Positions 35,824 through 46,421 of a DNA stretch of 64,000 nt are shown here, piece by piece. The first letter of the stretch is position 1; the number at the start of each line of letters is the position of its first letter. The stretch comes from an uncultured Candidatus Actinomarina sp. (GTDB lineage: Bacteria > Actinomycetota > Acidimicrobiia > Actinomarinales > Actinomarinaceae), in the NCBI GenBank assembly GCA_902555985.1, contig CACDUI010000003.1, positions 76,432 through 140,431 on the forward strand, in the 5' to 3' direction. The notes below the pieces were generated by a model. The model searched no databases. It saw nothing but the letters and a program-made list of their open reading frames with translations, and was not told where the DNA came from. A program made the position numbers and the translations under genes.

Positions 35824-37092
35824 ATGACAAATAATAACGAAGAGACTGCCTCTCCTTCTAATGTCGTCGAACTTCCTGAAGATATAAAACCAGAAGACTT
35901 CCCTGCACTACTTGAACAAACCCTAGTATCTTTCAATAATGGAGATGTTATTGAAGGTACCATTGTTCGAATCGATAGAAATGAAGTAATGGTAGATGTT
36001 GGCTACAAGTCTGAGGGAGTAATTCCTTCTAGAGAGTTGTCTGTAAGAAAAGGTGTCAATCCAAAAGAATTAGTAAACGAGGGTGAAAAAATCCAGGCCT
36101 TAGTCTTAGACAAAGAAGATGATGAAGGAAGGTTAATACTTTCAGTAAAACGTGCTGTATATGAAAAAGCATGGGGTGACATCCAAGAGATATCTGATAA
36201 CAAAAAATCAATTAAGGGAATTGTAATTGAATCTGTAAAAGGTGGACTAATAGTAGATATTGGGGTAAGAGGTTTCTTGCCAGCTTCTCTTATTGATGTA
36301 AGAAGAGTTAAAGAATTGTCAGCATATATCGGCGAAGAGATTGAAGCAAAAATTCTTGAACTTGATAGACAACGAAATAACATTGTACTTTCAAGAAAAG
36401 CACATTTAGAAGAAGAGATGTCTGAGGAGAGACAAGGTTTTCTTGATGATCTTCAAGTTGGAGATGTTAAAGAAGGAAAAATTTCTTCGATTGTCAGTTT
36501 TGGAGCATTTGTTGATATTGGTGGAATGGATGGGTTAGTACATGTTTCAGAACTTTCTTGGCGTCATGTAGAAAATCCAAATGAAATTGTCAAAGTTGGT
36601 GACACTGTGAGTGTTAAAGTATTAGAAATAGATAATGATAAAGAAAGAATCTCTTTATCAATTAAACAAGTAAACGAAGATCCATGGCTAGATTTTGAAC
36701 TGCATTATAAAGAAGATGACATCGTAGATGGTGAAGTTACTAAAGTTGTACCATTTGGAGCATTTGTCACTATTGGCAAAGGTGTTGAAGGCTTAGTTCA
36801 CGTATCTGAAATATCTTCAGACAAAGTTGATTCACCAGAACTTGCACTTGCTTTAGGCCAAAAAGTTAAGATTAAAATTACTGAATTAGATATTGAAAAA
36901 AGAAGAGTAAATTTATCAATCAAAAAAGCTGATCCAAATTGGAAAGAAGTCGAAGAAAATAAAGAAAAACCAAAAACACATTCCTCAACTTCAGACGAAG
37001 AAGCTCCTAAACGCCAAACTGTTGAGGGTGTAGATGAGTCCTTAGAAAATATACTTCAGGAATTAAAAGAAAGAGGAATAGGTAACTCGTAA
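35824..37092 (+). CDS. rpsA: 30S ribosomal protein S1
   Basis: S1 helps structured mRNAs bind the 30S subunit. Four S1 RNA-binding domains are visible, each starting with a G(D/E)xxxGxV-like strand: at about residues 40-110 (GDVIEGTIVRIDRNEVMVDVG), 127-192, 213-283 (GKISSIVSFGAFVDIGGMDGLVHVSE) and 300-370 (GEVTKVVPFGAFVTIGKGVEGLVHVSE). The acidic C-terminal tail ends in LQELKERGIGNS. I use ATG 35824 rather than a TTG six codons upstream. The four-domain form of 422 residues is the Actinobacteria type. Confidence 0.95.
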   Translation: MTNNNEETASPSNVVELPEDIKPEDFPALLEQTLVSFNNGDVIEGTIVRIDRNEVMVDVGYKSEGVIPSRELSVRKGVNPKELVNEGEKIQALVLDKEDDEGRLILSVKRAVYEKAWGDIQEISDNKKSIKGIVIESVKGGLIVDIGVRGFLPASLIDVRRVKELSAYIGEEIEAKILELDRQRNNIVLSRKAHLEEEMSEERQGFLDDLQVGDVKEGKISSIVSFGAFVDIGGMDGLVHVSELSWRHVENPNEIVKVGDTVSVKVLEIDNDKERISLSIKQVNEDPWLDFELHYKEDDIVDGEVTKVVPFGAFVTIGKGVEGLVHVSEISSDKVDSPELALALGQKVKIKITELDIEKRRVNLSIKKADPNWKEVEENKEKPKTHSSTSDEEAPKRQTVEGVDESLENILQELKERGIGNS

Positions 37093-37121
37093 TTTATCCT
37101 TTTTCTGCTTAATCTTAAATT

Positions 37122-37670
37122 ATGGATAAAAAAGTTTATGTCGTAACCGGACCAATTGGAAGTGGCAAATCAACTGCGATTCATTATTTAAAAAATAAAG
37201 GATTTAAAACTGTCGATTTAGATGAGGTTTCCAACAATATTCTTACTTCCAAACAATCAGTTAATTTTTTAAAAGAAGAATTTCCAAAAGCTTTAGTTAA
37301 TGATGTTGTCGATAGATCATTGTTGGCACAAATAGTTTTTAACAATAAAGATAAATTATTAATTCTTGAAAATTATTTACATCCTAAAGTTTTTTACGAA
37401 CTTCAGAACATAATACAAAATACTGATGATGATTTGTTTGTAGAAGTTTCAGCACCGAAAAATATATATAAAGATTTTGATTGTATAGTGATTTTTGCTG
37501 ATGCTGAAACCAGGATGAAAAGACTACTTGAACGAGGCATGGATTATGAAGATATTATCAACAGAATGGGAAATCAAAAAGATGACAATTGGTGGAAAAA
37601 TTTAGGTTTTGTTATTCAGAATAATGATCTAAATGAAATGCAAATAAAATTAGATAAGTTATTTGAATAA
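37122..37670 (+). CDS. coaE: dephospho-CoA kinase
   Basis: The kinase phosphorylates dephospho-CoA in the last step of coenzyme A synthesis. The P-loop GPIGSGKS (residues 10-17) opens the protein, then VDLDEVSNNIL, a base-binding LENYLHPKVF, and RMKRLLERG of the lid. It has 182 residues, slightly short. The gene follows rpsA and precedes uvrB, the standard actinobacterial order. Confidence 0.9.
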   Translation: MDKKVYVVTGPIGSGKSTAIHYLKNKGFKTVDLDEVSNNILTSKQSVNFLKEEFPKALVNDVVDRSLLAQIVFNNKDKLLILENYLHPKVFYELQNIIQNTDDDLFVEVSAPKNIYKDFDCIVIFADAETRMKRLLERGMDYEDIINRMGNQKDDNWWKNLGFVIQNNDLNEMQIKLDKLFE

Positions 37671-37713
37671 AACTCATAGGTTTAAGGATTTTATTCAGAA
37701 ATTTTAAAAGGGT

Positions 37714-37719
37714 TATAAT
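37714..37719 (+). promoter_or_regulatory. -10 box for uvrB, probably leaderless transcript
   Basis: A perfect TATAAT sits five nt before the uvrB ATG (37725). With normal spacing, transcription would begin at or next to the A of the start codon, giving a leaderless mRNA. No clear -35 or Shine-Dalgarno is seen, and no actinobacterial SOS box (TCGAAC-N4-GTTCGA type) is seen nearby. Confidence 0.5.
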
Positions 37720-37724
37720 TTGTT

Positions 37725-39722
37725 ATGAACAAGTTTGAAGTTGTATCAGATTTTCAGCCAAAAGGTGATCAACCTAATGCTATAAAAGAATTAAAAAATG
37801 GTTTAGATCAAAATATTCCTCACCAAACCTTAAAGGGAATCACTGGTTCAGGTAAATCTGCAACTATAGCGTGGTTAATAGAAGAATGTCAGCTCCCATC
37901 ACTAGTATTAGCTCCAAATAAAGCTCTTGCTGCGCAATTAGCAAATGAATTTAGACAGTTTTTTCCTAACAATAGAGTAGAGTATTTTGTTTCATATTAT
38001 GACTATTACCAACCAGAAGCCTATGTTCCAAGGACAGATACTTTTATCGAGAAAGATGCAAATATAAATGAAGAAATAGACAGACTTAGGCACTCAGCTA
38101 CAAGCGCTCTTCTTCTTAGAGAAGATGTAATAGTAGTGTCTTCAGTTTCCTGTATATACGGACTCGGATCTCCAGCCGAATATAGGAATAAATTAATTCC
38201 AATAATTAAAGGTCAAGATTTTGAGATAGATAATCTTTTGCTACAACTGGTAAAACAACAATATATTAGAAACGATCTCGTTGTACAAAGAGGATCTTTT
38301 AGATTAAAAGGTGATACACTTGATATTTTTCCTGTATATGAAGAAACAATATTTAGAATAGAGTTTTTTGGTGATGAGGTAGAAAATATTTCAAGGATAG
38401 ACCCAACTACAGGTGAGATATTAGAAAAACTTAGCGAGGTTGCAATACTTCCAGCTTCTCATTACGTGATCTCAGATGAATCAAGAAACAAGGCATTAAA
38501 ACAAATTCAAAATGATATGAATTTACAAATAAAAAAATTTGAGTCAGAAAATAAACTTCTAGAAGCTCAAAGAATTGAACAAAGAACTAAATATGATTTA
38601 GAGATGTTATCTGAGTTAGGTGTTTGTTCTGGAATAGAGAATTATTCAAGATATTTTGATGGCAGAAAACCTGGAGAAGCTCCATTTACATTATTAGATT
38701 TTTTTCCAAAACAATTTTTAATGGTTGTTGATGAAAGTCATATTGCAATTCCTCAAATTAGAGGACAATACGAAGGAGACAAATCTAGAAAAACTACACT
38801 TGTAGATTATGGTTTTCGTTTACCTTCAGCATTAGACAATAGACCACTTAAATTTGATGAATGGGAAGCAAAAGTAGATAAAACAATATTAGTTTCTGCA
38901 ACTCCTGGTAAATGGGAAAAAGAAAACTCAAAAGCATTTATTGAACAAGTAATTAGACCTACAGGTCTTGTTGATCCAAAGATTATTGTAAAATCTACCG
39001 AAAACCAAATACAAGATTTACTTTTGGAGATAGAGTCAGTCGTAGATAACGGAAATCGAGTTTTGGTCACTACATTAACAAAAAAAATGAGTGAAGCCCT
39101 AAGCGATTATCTTATTAAAGCAGGTATAAAAACCAGATATCTTCATTCAGATATAGATACTCTTGAAAGGATAGAAATTCTTAGAGATTTGAGAAAAGGA
39201 GAGTTTGACGTTTTAGTAGGCATTAACCTTTTGAGAGAGGGACTTGACTTGCCAGAGGTACAATTAGTAGCAATTTTAGATGCAGATAAAGAAGGTTTTC
39301 TAAGATCCGAAACTAGTTTAATTCAGACAATAGGTAGAGCTGCAAGAAATCAAGAAGGATATGTCATAATGTATGCTGATAAAATTACCGACTCAATGAC
39401 ATTTGCAATAAGCGAAACTGAAAGAAGACGTGGAATACAGCAGGAACATAATCGTATTAATAATATAACACCTAAGACTATTCAAAAAGAAATAACCGAT
39501 ATTTTAGAGTTAGTTGAAAAAACGAGAGGAAGTAGCAACTTAAGTATAAGTAAATCAAAATTAAATATTAATGATGCTTCAAAAAATGATTTAATTAAGT
39601 TATCTAAAAATATAGAAAAAGAAATGAACTTAGCAGCAGATTTATTAGAGTTTGAGCTTGCTGCTAGATTAAGAGACGAGTTAAAAGAATTAAGAAGAGA
39701 AATTAATAGCATTACAGAATGA
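37725..39722 (+). CDS. uvrB: excinuclease ABC subunit B
   Basis: UvrB verifies DNA damage in nucleotide excision repair. Walker A GITGSGKS lies at residues 38-45. The beta-hairpin region [18 protein letters not shown] follows, then [13 protein letters not shown] (DESH box), [37 protein letters not shown] and QTIGRAARN. The C-terminal UVR helix ([27 protein letters not shown]) contacts UvrC. It has 665 residues. It overlaps uvrA by 4 nt. Confidence 0.97.
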   Translation: MNKFEVVSDFQPKGDQPNAIKELKNGLDQNIPHQTLKGITGSGKSATIAWLIEECQLPSLVLAPNKALAAQLANEFRQFFPNNRVEYFVSYYDYYQPEAYVPRTDTFIEKDANINEEIDRLRHSATSALLLREDVIVVSSVSCIYGLGSPAEYRNKLIPIIKGQDFEIDNLLLQLVKQQYIRNDLVVQRGSFRLKGDTLDIFPVYEETIFRIEFFGDEVENISRIDPTTGEILEKLSEVAILPASHYVISDESRNKALKQIQNDMNLQIKKFESENKLLEAQRIEQRTKYDLEMLSELGVCSGIENYSRYFDGRKPGEAPFTLLDFFPKQFLMVVDESHIAIPQIRGQYEGDKSRKTTLVDYGFRLPSALDNRPLKFDEWEAKVDKTILVSATPGKWEKENSKAFIEQVIRPTGLVDPKIIVKSTENQIQDLLLEIESVVDNGNRVLVTTLTKKMSEALSDYLIKAGIKTRYLHSDIDTLERIEILRDLRKGEFDVLVGINLLREGLDLPEVQLVAILDADKEGFLRSETSLIQTIGRAARNQEGYVIMYADKITDSMTFAISETERRRGIQQEHNRINNITPKTIQKEITDILELVEKTRGSSNLSISKSKLNINDASKNDLIKLSKNIEKEMNLAADLLEFELAARLRDELKELRREINSITE

Positions 39723-42538
39723 AAAAAGAAATACTACAAGTCAAAGGAGCAAAGGAACATAATCTTAAAAACGTTTCTGTAGATATTCCTAAAAATAAAC
39801 TAGTTGTTATTACTGGTTTATCTGGTTCAGGAAAATCTTCTCTTGCCTTTGATACTATATATGCCGAAGGTCAGAGAAGGTATGTAGAGAGTCTTTCAGC
39901 ATATGCTAGACAGTTTCTTGGTCAGATGGAAAAACCAAATGTTGAAAGCATAGACGGTCTTTCACCAGCAATAGCTATAGACCAAAAAACATCATCTCGT
40001 AGTCCTAGATCTACAGTTGGTACCGTCACTGAAATTCATGATTACTTAAGACTTTTATGGGCCAGAATTGGAGTTAGCTATTGTCCGAGTTGTAATAACA
40101 AAATAGAAAAGCAGTCTGTAAATTTTATAGTTAAACAAATAATGAATTTAAAAGAAGGAACAAGTATAGATATTTTGGCACCAGTAGTCAGGTCACGTAA
40201 AGGCGAGTTTGAAACATTGTTTAAAGATTTACAAGCACAAGGTTTTTCTAGGGTTTTAGTTGATGGAGAAATAATCAGACTAGATGAAGCTAAAAGACTT
40301 GATAGATATTTTAATCATGATATATCAGTTGTTGTTGATAGATTAAAGATAAAGAAAACTCCAGGAAGAAGACTTCCACAATCTGTTGAAACAGCACTGG
40401 ATTTAACATCAGGCTTAGTAGATATTAGTGTTGATAATAAAATTACTACATATAGTCAAAATCTAGGTTGTCTAAAATGTGGTACATCATTCGACAAACT
40501 TGAACCAAGAGATTTTTCTTTCAACTCCCCATTTGGAGCATGTGAGTCTTGTAATGGATTAGGTGTTAGTTATGAAATAGATGAATCTTTACTTGTTAAA
40601 AATTTTGATTTAACAATTAAAGAAAATGTTTTTCCAGATATGTCGACACGAAAATATTTTAGAGCACAGATATATGGTGTTTGTGAACACTTCAATATAC
40701 CTGTTGATGAATCTTATAAAAATCTTACAAGAAAACAAAAAGATATTTTATTACACGGTTCAAAAGGTGAAAAAACTGTAATTAGATATGTCAATAGATT
40801 TGGAAATTCAAGAGTCTGGCATAAACCTTATAGAGGAATAATTCCAACTTTCAAAAAAAATTATGAAGAGACCTCTTCTGATGCCGCTCGGGAATACTAT
40901 AAACAATTTATGCGTGAACTTCCATGTGTTGATTGTGACGGTCAGAGATTAAATGAAAGGTCAAGATTAGTTCAGGTTGAAAATCTAACTTTAGGTAGAT
41001 TTAATAATCTTTCAATTAAAGAAGCATCAATAGCAGTAAACGACTTTAATCTTACTGGTAGTGATTTTGAAATTGCCATCCCCATCATAAGAGAGATTAA
41101 AGAGCGATTAAAGTTTCTGAATGAAGTTGGATTAAGCTATCTTCAACTTAGCAGAGGTGCAGCTACTTTATCTGGAGGAGAAGCACAACGTATTAGACTA
41201 GCAACACAAATTGGCTCAGGCCTAACAGGCGTACTGTACGTCTTAGATGAACCGTCTATAGGCTTGCATCAGGCAGATAATATAAAACTGATTGATACTC
41301 TTATACGGCTCAGAGATTTGGGAAATACTGTACTAGTAGTAGAGCATGATGAAGAAACTATGAAAAGTTCTGATCATGTTATAGATATCGGCTGGGGAGC
41401 AGGCGAACAAGGCGGTGAAATTGTAGCTGAAGGGTCTTGGGAAAAAGTTTCATCAAATTTGAAATCTGTTACTGGACAATATTTATCAGGAAAACAGGTT
41501 GTTCCTTATCCATTAGATCGTAGAAATGGAAATAATGAAAATATTGTAATTAGAGGAGCAAAAGAAAATAATTTAAAAAACTTAACAGTTAATTTTCCTT
41601 TAGGAAAATTTATATCTGTAACAGGAGTGTCTGGTTCAGGAAAGTCTACATTAATCACAGATATTTTATCAAAATCTATTCAAAATGAATTTTCAAAAAA
41701 TTTTATAATGCCGGGCCTTCATAAGAGTGTTTCAGGGCTGGAAAATATTGATAAGCTTATAGAAATTGATCAATCACCAATTGGCAGAACTCCGAGATCA
41801 AATCCTGCAACTTATTCTGGTGTATTCGATCAGATAAGAAATCTATTCTCCCTTACAGAGGAATCAAAAATTAGAGGTTACAAACCTGGAAGGTTTTCTT
41901 TTAATATTCCTGGAGGGAGATGCGAGTATTGCAAAGGTGATGGAAATATAAAAGTGGAAATGTATTTTCTACCTGATATTTATGTTGTTTGTGATGAGTG
42001 TAATGGTACTAGATATAATTCTGAAACTTTATCAATAAGATGGAAAGGCTACAACATAGCTGAGATTCTAGATTCAACAGTGGAGAGTGCTCTTAATATA
42101 TTTGAAAATCAACCAACTATTTTCAGGATTATTAAAACATTGGATGATGTCGGTCTTTCGTATATAAAGTTAGGCCAGGCAGCCACTACATTGTCAGGTG
42201 GTGAAGCTCAAAGAGTTAAATTAGCAAAAGAACTTAGTAAAAGATCTACTGGCAAGACAGTTTATATACTAGATGAGCCTACTACTGGATTGCATTTTGC
42301 AGATGTTCAAAAGTTATTAGAAGTATTGCATATGCTTGTTGATAAAGGAAATACAGTAATAGTTATTGAGCATAATTTAGATGTCATTAAGAATTCAGAT
42401 TGGATAATTGATTTAGGTCCTGAAGGTGGTGAAAATGGTGGCACAATAATTGGTGAAGGAACGCCAGAAAGCATTGTTAAAAATAAATTATCTTTGACTG
42501 GCAAGCATTTGAAAGAAGTTTTAAATGGAAAAAATTAA
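39719..42538 (+). CDS. uvrA: excinuclease ABC subunit A
   Basis: UvrA is the dimeric ATPase that finds lesions and loads UvrB. It has two ABC modules: Walker [15 protein letters not shown] near residue 32 and [14 protein letters not shown] near 640, with ABC signatures [16 protein letters not shown] and [16 protein letters not shown]. Zinc-binding cysteine groups (CPSCNNK, CLKCG with CESCNGLG, and CEYCKG with CDECNGTRY) are all present. It has 939 residues. It overlaps uvrC by 14 nt, giving a contiguous uvrB-uvrA-uvrC repair operon. Confidence 0.97.
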   Translation: MKKEILQVKGAKEHNLKNVSVDIPKNKLVVITGLSGSGKSSLAFDTIYAEGQRRYVESLSAYARQFLGQMEKPNVESIDGLSPAIAIDQKTSSRSPRSTVGTVTEIHDYLRLLWARIGVSYCPSCNNKIEKQSVNFIVKQIMNLKEGTSIDILAPVVRSRKGEFETLFKDLQAQGFSRVLVDGEIIRLDEAKRLDRYFNHDISVVVDRLKIKKTPGRRLPQSVETALDLTSGLVDISVDNKITTYSQNLGCLKCGTSFDKLEPRDFSFNSPFGACESCNGLGVSYEIDESLLVKNFDLTIKENVFPDMSTRKYFRAQIYGVCEHFNIPVDESYKNLTRKQKDILLHGSKGEKTVIRYVNRFGNSRVWHKPYRGIIPTFKKNYEETSSDAAREYYKQFMRELPCVDCDGQRLNERSRLVQVENLTLGRFNNLSIKEASIAVNDFNLTGSDFEIAIPIIREIKERLKFLNEVGLSYLQLSRGAATLSGGEAQRIRLATQIGSGLTGVLYVLDEPSIGLHQADNIKLIDTLIRLRDLGNTVLVVEHDEETMKSSDHVIDIGWGAGEQGGEIVAEGSWEKVSSNLKSVTGQYLSGKQVVPYPLDRRNGNNENIVIRGAKENNLKNLTVNFPLGKFISVTGVSGSGKSTLITDILSKSIQNEFSKNFIMPGLHKSVSGLENIDKLIEIDQSPIGRTPRSNPATYSGVFDQIRNLFSLTEESKIRGYKPGRFSFNIPGGRCEYCKGDGNIKVEMYFLPDIYVVCDECNGTRYNSETLSIRWKGYNIAEILDSTVESALNIFENQPTIFRIIKTLDDVGLSYIKLGQAATTLSGGEAQRVKLAKELSKRSTGKTVYILDEPTTGLHFADVQKLLEVLHMLVDKGNTVIVIEHNLDVIKNSDWIIDLGPEGGENGGTIIGEGTPESIVKNKLSLTGKHLKEVLNGKN

Positions 42539-44330
42539 TCTAAACGAAATTCCAAATAAGCCTGGTATATACATTTTTAAAGATGACTATGATGAGCCAA
42601 TTTACGTTGGCAAAGCCAAAAATTTAAGAAAAAGAGTACCCTCATATTTTAATAAAAATACTTCATGGAAAACAAAAAGACTTACATCTGAAGCTAAATC
42701 AATTGCATTCGTTGTTTCAGAAAATGAAGCCAATGCTTTATTAGCTGAGTATTCATTTATTCAAGAATATAAACCAAAATATAATATTCAATTCAAAGAT
42801 GACAAATCTTATCCATATGTCACAATTACAAATGAAGAATGGCCAAGGGCATTTGTTACAAGAAACATTCAACAACAAAATATAAACTTTGGACCTTTTC
42901 CTTTTATAGGTGCTGCTAAAAGGTCATTAGACCATCTAATTAATATTTTTCCCGTTAGAACATGTACAAAGAACACATTTGATAGACATAATAAATTAAA
43001 TAAACCATGCTTACTATACGAAATTGATAAATGTTCAGGACCTTGTGTAAATTTGATTAACAAAAATGACTATAAAGATCTTTTAAGCAACTTAAAAGAG
43101 TTTTATAGAGGAAATTCTGATACCTACATAAATCAAAAAATAGAAGAAATGACGATTCATTCAAATAAACAAGAATTTGAAGAAGCAAATAAAATTAAGA
43201 TAACTTTAAAACATTTAGAAAATGCAAGAGTTAATCAGACGCTGATGACTTCAAACGATAAAAATGTAGATGTTATAGGTATTGATATTGGAAGATATGA
43301 TGTAGTCCTTTCTTGTCTCCTGATTAGAAACGGAAGAATAGTTGGAGAGGTAAAAAATAATTTTGAACCAATGAATGTTAAAGACTATGAAAACTATCTT
43401 CCACAAATAATTATTAATTTATTTGAAAAAAATATGCCTTCAAACGAAGTATTAGTAAGCCATGAGTTTCCACTATCTGAGACAATTCAGAAAAAGCTTG
43501 AAAATAAGTGGAATAAAAAAATTACTCTATCTAACCCAAAAAGGGGCTGGAAAAAAGATTTACTAAATACCGCAATTAATGATGCAAAAGAATTAAGAAG
43601 AGTCGCAGACTTAAAGCGAAGGTCTGATTTAGAATTTAGATCACTTTCTTTGGAGCAATTACAACATAAACTCAATTTAAAAAAGATTCCTTACAGAATA
43701 GAAGCATATGATATTTCAAATTTGGGTGACAAGTTTAGGGTAGGTTCTATGGTAGTTATGGAAGATGGAATTCCTAAACCATCAATGTATCGTAAGTTTC
43801 ATATTAAATCATTTAAAGGACAAGATGATTTTAGATCAATGGAAGAGATTATATTTAGACGTGCAAAGCGTTTAATAAATAATGAAGAAAAAGATCAAAG
43901 CTTTAGAAGAAACCCAGATTTAATTTTAATTGATGGAGGTAAAGGGCAGTTATCAAAAGCAAAAAGTGTAATTGATCATTTTAAATTAGATATTGATGTT
44001 ATTGGTATCGCTAAAAAAGAAGAAGAACTATTTACTCCAAATAAAAAATCGTCAATTATATTAAATTCAAATTCTGAAGCACTATTTATTCTTCAAAACA
44101 TTAGAGATGAAGCTCATAGGTTTGCAATTCAAGAAAATAGAAGATTAAGACTCAAGGATTTAGATATAGATACAATATTTGAAATTAAAGGTGTTACTAA
44201 AACTTCTATTGCTATTTTATTAGATAAATATAAAACATTAAATAAGCTTTCTACAGCTAGTTATATAGAATTATCTAATTTGGTTGAAGACAAACAAGCC
44301 AAAAAAGTATATGAATACTTTAATAAGTAA
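42525..44330 (+). CDS. uvrC: excinuclease ABC subunit C
   Basis: UvrC makes both incisions around a lesion. The N-terminal GIY-YIG domain begins with PGIYIFKDDYDEPIYVGKAKNLRKRV. A cysteine cluster (CLLYEIDKCSGPC) and a central UVR motif follow. The RNase H-like domain has VDVIGIDIGRYDVVL, IEAYDISNLGDKFRVGSMVV and LILIDGGKGQLSKAK, with the catalytic aspartates. A C-terminal helix-hairpin-helix closes the protein (601 residues). Confidence 0.96.
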   Translation: MEKINLNEIPNKPGIYIFKDDYDEPIYVGKAKNLRKRVPSYFNKNTSWKTKRLTSEAKSIAFVVSENEANALLAEYSFIQEYKPKYNIQFKDDKSYPYVTITNEEWPRAFVTRNIQQQNINFGPFPFIGAAKRSLDHLINIFPVRTCTKNTFDRHNKLNKPCLLYEIDKCSGPCVNLINKNDYKDLLSNLKEFYRGNSDTYINQKIEEMTIHSNKQEFEEANKIKITLKHLENARVNQTLMTSNDKNVDVIGIDIGRYDVVLSCLLIRNGRIVGEVKNNFEPMNVKDYENYLPQIIINLFEKNMPSNEVLVSHEFPLSETIQKKLENKWNKKITLSNPKRGWKKDLLNTAINDAKELRRVADLKRRSDLEFRSLSLEQLQHKLNLKKIPYRIEAYDISNLGDKFRVGSMVVMEDGIPKPSMYRKFHIKSFKGQDDFRSMEEIIFRRAKRLINNEEKDQSFRRNPDLILIDGGKGQLSKAKSVIDHFKLDIDVIGIAKKEEELFTPNKKSSIILNSNSEALFILQNIRDEAHRFAIQENRRLRLKDLDIDTIFEIKGVTKTSIAILLDKYKTLNKLSTASYIELSNLVEDKQAKKVYEYFNK

Positions 44331-44396
44331 AGCTTAGAAAAATTATTTACCCAATCGTTAAATATACTAACTAATATATATTTGAAAAGGAAAATA

Positions 44397-45263
44397 ATGG
44401 CATCAAAAAGACCAGAAGTTTTATTGTTAGTAGGAATGTCGGGTGCTGGTAGATCTGCAAGTTCAAATGTTTTTGAAGATTTAGGATATTATGTTATTGA
44501 AAACTTGCCTTCCGAACTAGTCGAATCTGTAGTCCAATCAAATGATGTTACTGAAACAAATAAGCAACTTGTTTTGACAATCGATGCTAAAGAAAGCACT
44601 GCTCAACAAGAGTTAAAGAGCAGTCTCGACAAATTGAGTCAATCTGGTGTTTTAACAAGAATAATATTTCTTGATGCTGATAATGAAACTTTGATAGAAA
44701 GATATGAAGAAAATAGACGTCCACACCCTATGGGTATGGATTCTATTTCTCAATCTGTAAAAACAGAACGAGATTTGCTTAAGCCAATTAGAGAATTAGC
44801 TGATCAAGTAATTGATACTACAGATATGAACGTTCATGAGTTAAGGAAGCGAATTATCGAAGGTTTTCAGGGAGAAGCAACAAATCAGGACTTAAAAATT
44901 TCTGTTACATCTTTTGGATTTAAAAATGGCACTCCTCGTGATGCAGACTTAGTTTTTGATGTGAGGTTTCTTCCTAATCCTCACTGGAGAGAAGAACTTA
45001 GAGCCTCAACTGGGCAATCACCAATGGTTAGAAATTATGTTCTTTCATTTGAAGATGCACAAACCTTCTTAAACAAAATTAAAGATATGATTGATTTTCT
45101 TTTACCTAGGTTTACTTCTGAAGGAAAATCTTATGTTGGGATTGCAATTGGTTGTACTGGTGGAAAACATAGAAGTGTTGTTATGACTGAAGAGATTGGT
45201 AAATGGCTCAAAAGTGATGGAAAGGACTCTGTTGTCATTCATAGAGATATGAAGGATTCATAA
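44397..45263 (+). CDS. rapZ: RapZ family nucleotide-binding protein
   Basis: The Walker A GMSGAGRS is at residues 13-20. FEDLGYYVIENLP and the C-terminal domain with SFGFKNGTPRDADLVFDVRFLPNP and VGIAIGCTGGKHRSVVMTEEI are diagnostic. In E. coli RapZ guides sRNA processing for cell-wall amino sugar supply; the role in Actinobacteria is less clear. The start ATG 44397 is chosen because AAAAGG lies upstream. The expected partners yvcK and whiA, usually next in line, are absent. Confidence 0.92.
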   Translation: MASKRPEVLLLVGMSGAGRSASSNVFEDLGYYVIENLPSELVESVVQSNDVTETNKQLVLTIDAKESTAQQELKSSLDKLSQSGVLTRIIFLDADNETLIERYEENRRPHPMGMDSISQSVKTERDLLKPIRELADQVIDTTDMNVHELRKRIIEGFQGEATNQDLKISVTSFGFKNGTPRDADLVFDVRFLPNPHWREELRASTGQSPMVRNYVLSFEDAQTFLNKIKDMIDFLLPRFTSEGKSYVGIAIGCTGGKHRSVVMTEEIGKWLKSDGKDSVVIHRDMKDS

Positions 45264-45264
45264 T

Positions 45265-46419
45265 TTGCCAAATATAGATAATTTAGGAAATGTTCTAATT
45301 AGGTCTGATCTAAATGTTCCAATTAAGAATGGAGAAATTTTAGATAATTATAGGATCTTAAAGTCAGTTGAAATTGTTCAAAACATTATTGATAAATCAA
45401 GGACAATCACATTTGTCAGCCATATGGGAAGGCCTGATGGTAAAGATTCAAAATTATCCTTAAGGCCTGTAGCTGAAAAAATGTCGGAAATTCTAGATAA
45501 AGAAGTACACTTTATTGAAGAATCTTATGGCGAAAAAGTTGAAAGGCAAATTGAAAAATCTGAATCAAAAATATTTCTATTAGAAAATTTAAGATTTGAA
45601 AAAGGGGAGACCGATAATGATAAGAATTTTTCTAAACTAATTACAAAACCATTTGATTCATATATATTCGATGCATTTGGAGCTGCACATAGAGAACATG
45701 CTTCTGTTGTAAGCTTTGGAGAAAACCTAAAGTCTTTTCAAGGTCCTCTGATGGATAAGGAAATAAAAGAATTAGATAAATTGTTAAGCAACAGTAAGTC
45801 TGGCTACACAGTCCTTCTTGGCGGTGCAAAAATTTCAGACAAACTTAATCTGATTGAAAAACTTTTGCCAAAAGTTGAAAACCTTATGGTTGGTGGAGGA
45901 ATGTGTTTTACACTATTGAAAGCATTGGGGTATGAAATTGGAAAGTCATTACTGGAAGAATCATTTATTTCTAAAGCAGAAGAACTTCTAAAATCAGACA
46001 ATGGACAAAAATTAATTCTACCTACAGATTTCGGCGTTACAGATTCATTAGATAGTTCAGAGAGAGTAAATATTAAAATTTCTGATTTTAAAAATAACCA
46101 TATAGGTGTAGATATAGGCCCTCAAACTGTTTCAGATTTTGAAAAAATATTAAATAAATCAAAAAATATTTTTTGGAATGGCCCAATGGGTATCTTTGAA
46201 AAAGAAGAATTTAGTTATGGAACTAGAAAAATAACGGAATCAATCTCAAATTTATCTGGATATACATGTATAGGCGGTGGTGATTCTGTAAGTGCTATAA
46301 ATAAATTTTCTGATAAAAAATATTTTAACCATATATCTACAGGTGGTGGAGCCTCTCTGGAATACCTCGAAGGAAAAAAATTACCTGGGGTAAACAAGTA
46401 CAAATCCCTTATAATTTGA
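45265..46419 (+). CDS. pgk: phosphoglycerate kinase
   Basis: The enzyme transfers phosphate between 1,3-bisphosphoglycerate and ADP in glycolysis. The sequence shows NVLIRSDLNVPIKNGEI, TFVSHMGRPDG, LLENLRFEKGE, FDAFGAAHREHASV, VLLGGAKISDKL and FWNGPMGIFEKEEF. The start is TTG at 45265, one nt after the rapZ stop. Its 384 residues are slightly under the usual 395. The gap gene normally upstream in Actinobacteria is missing. The 3' end meets tpiA. Confidence 0.95.
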   Translation: MPNIDNLGNVLIRSDLNVPIKNGEILDNYRILKSVEIVQNIIDKSRTITFVSHMGRPDGKDSKLSLRPVAEKMSEILDKEVHFIEESYGEKVERQIEKSESKIFLLENLRFEKGETDNDKNFSKLITKPFDSYIFDAFGAAHREHASVVSFGENLKSFQGPLMDKEIKELDKLLSNSKSGYTVLLGGAKISDKLNLIEKLLPKVENLMVGGGMCFTLLKALGYEIGKSLLEESFISKAEELLKSDNGQKLILPTDFGVTDSLDSSERVNIKISDFKNNHIGVDIGPQTVSDFEKILNKSKNIFWNGPMGIFEKEEFSYGTRKITESISNLSGYTCIGGGDSVSAINKFSDKKYFNHISTGGGASLEYLEGKKLPGVNKYKSLII

Positions 46420-46421
46420 TA

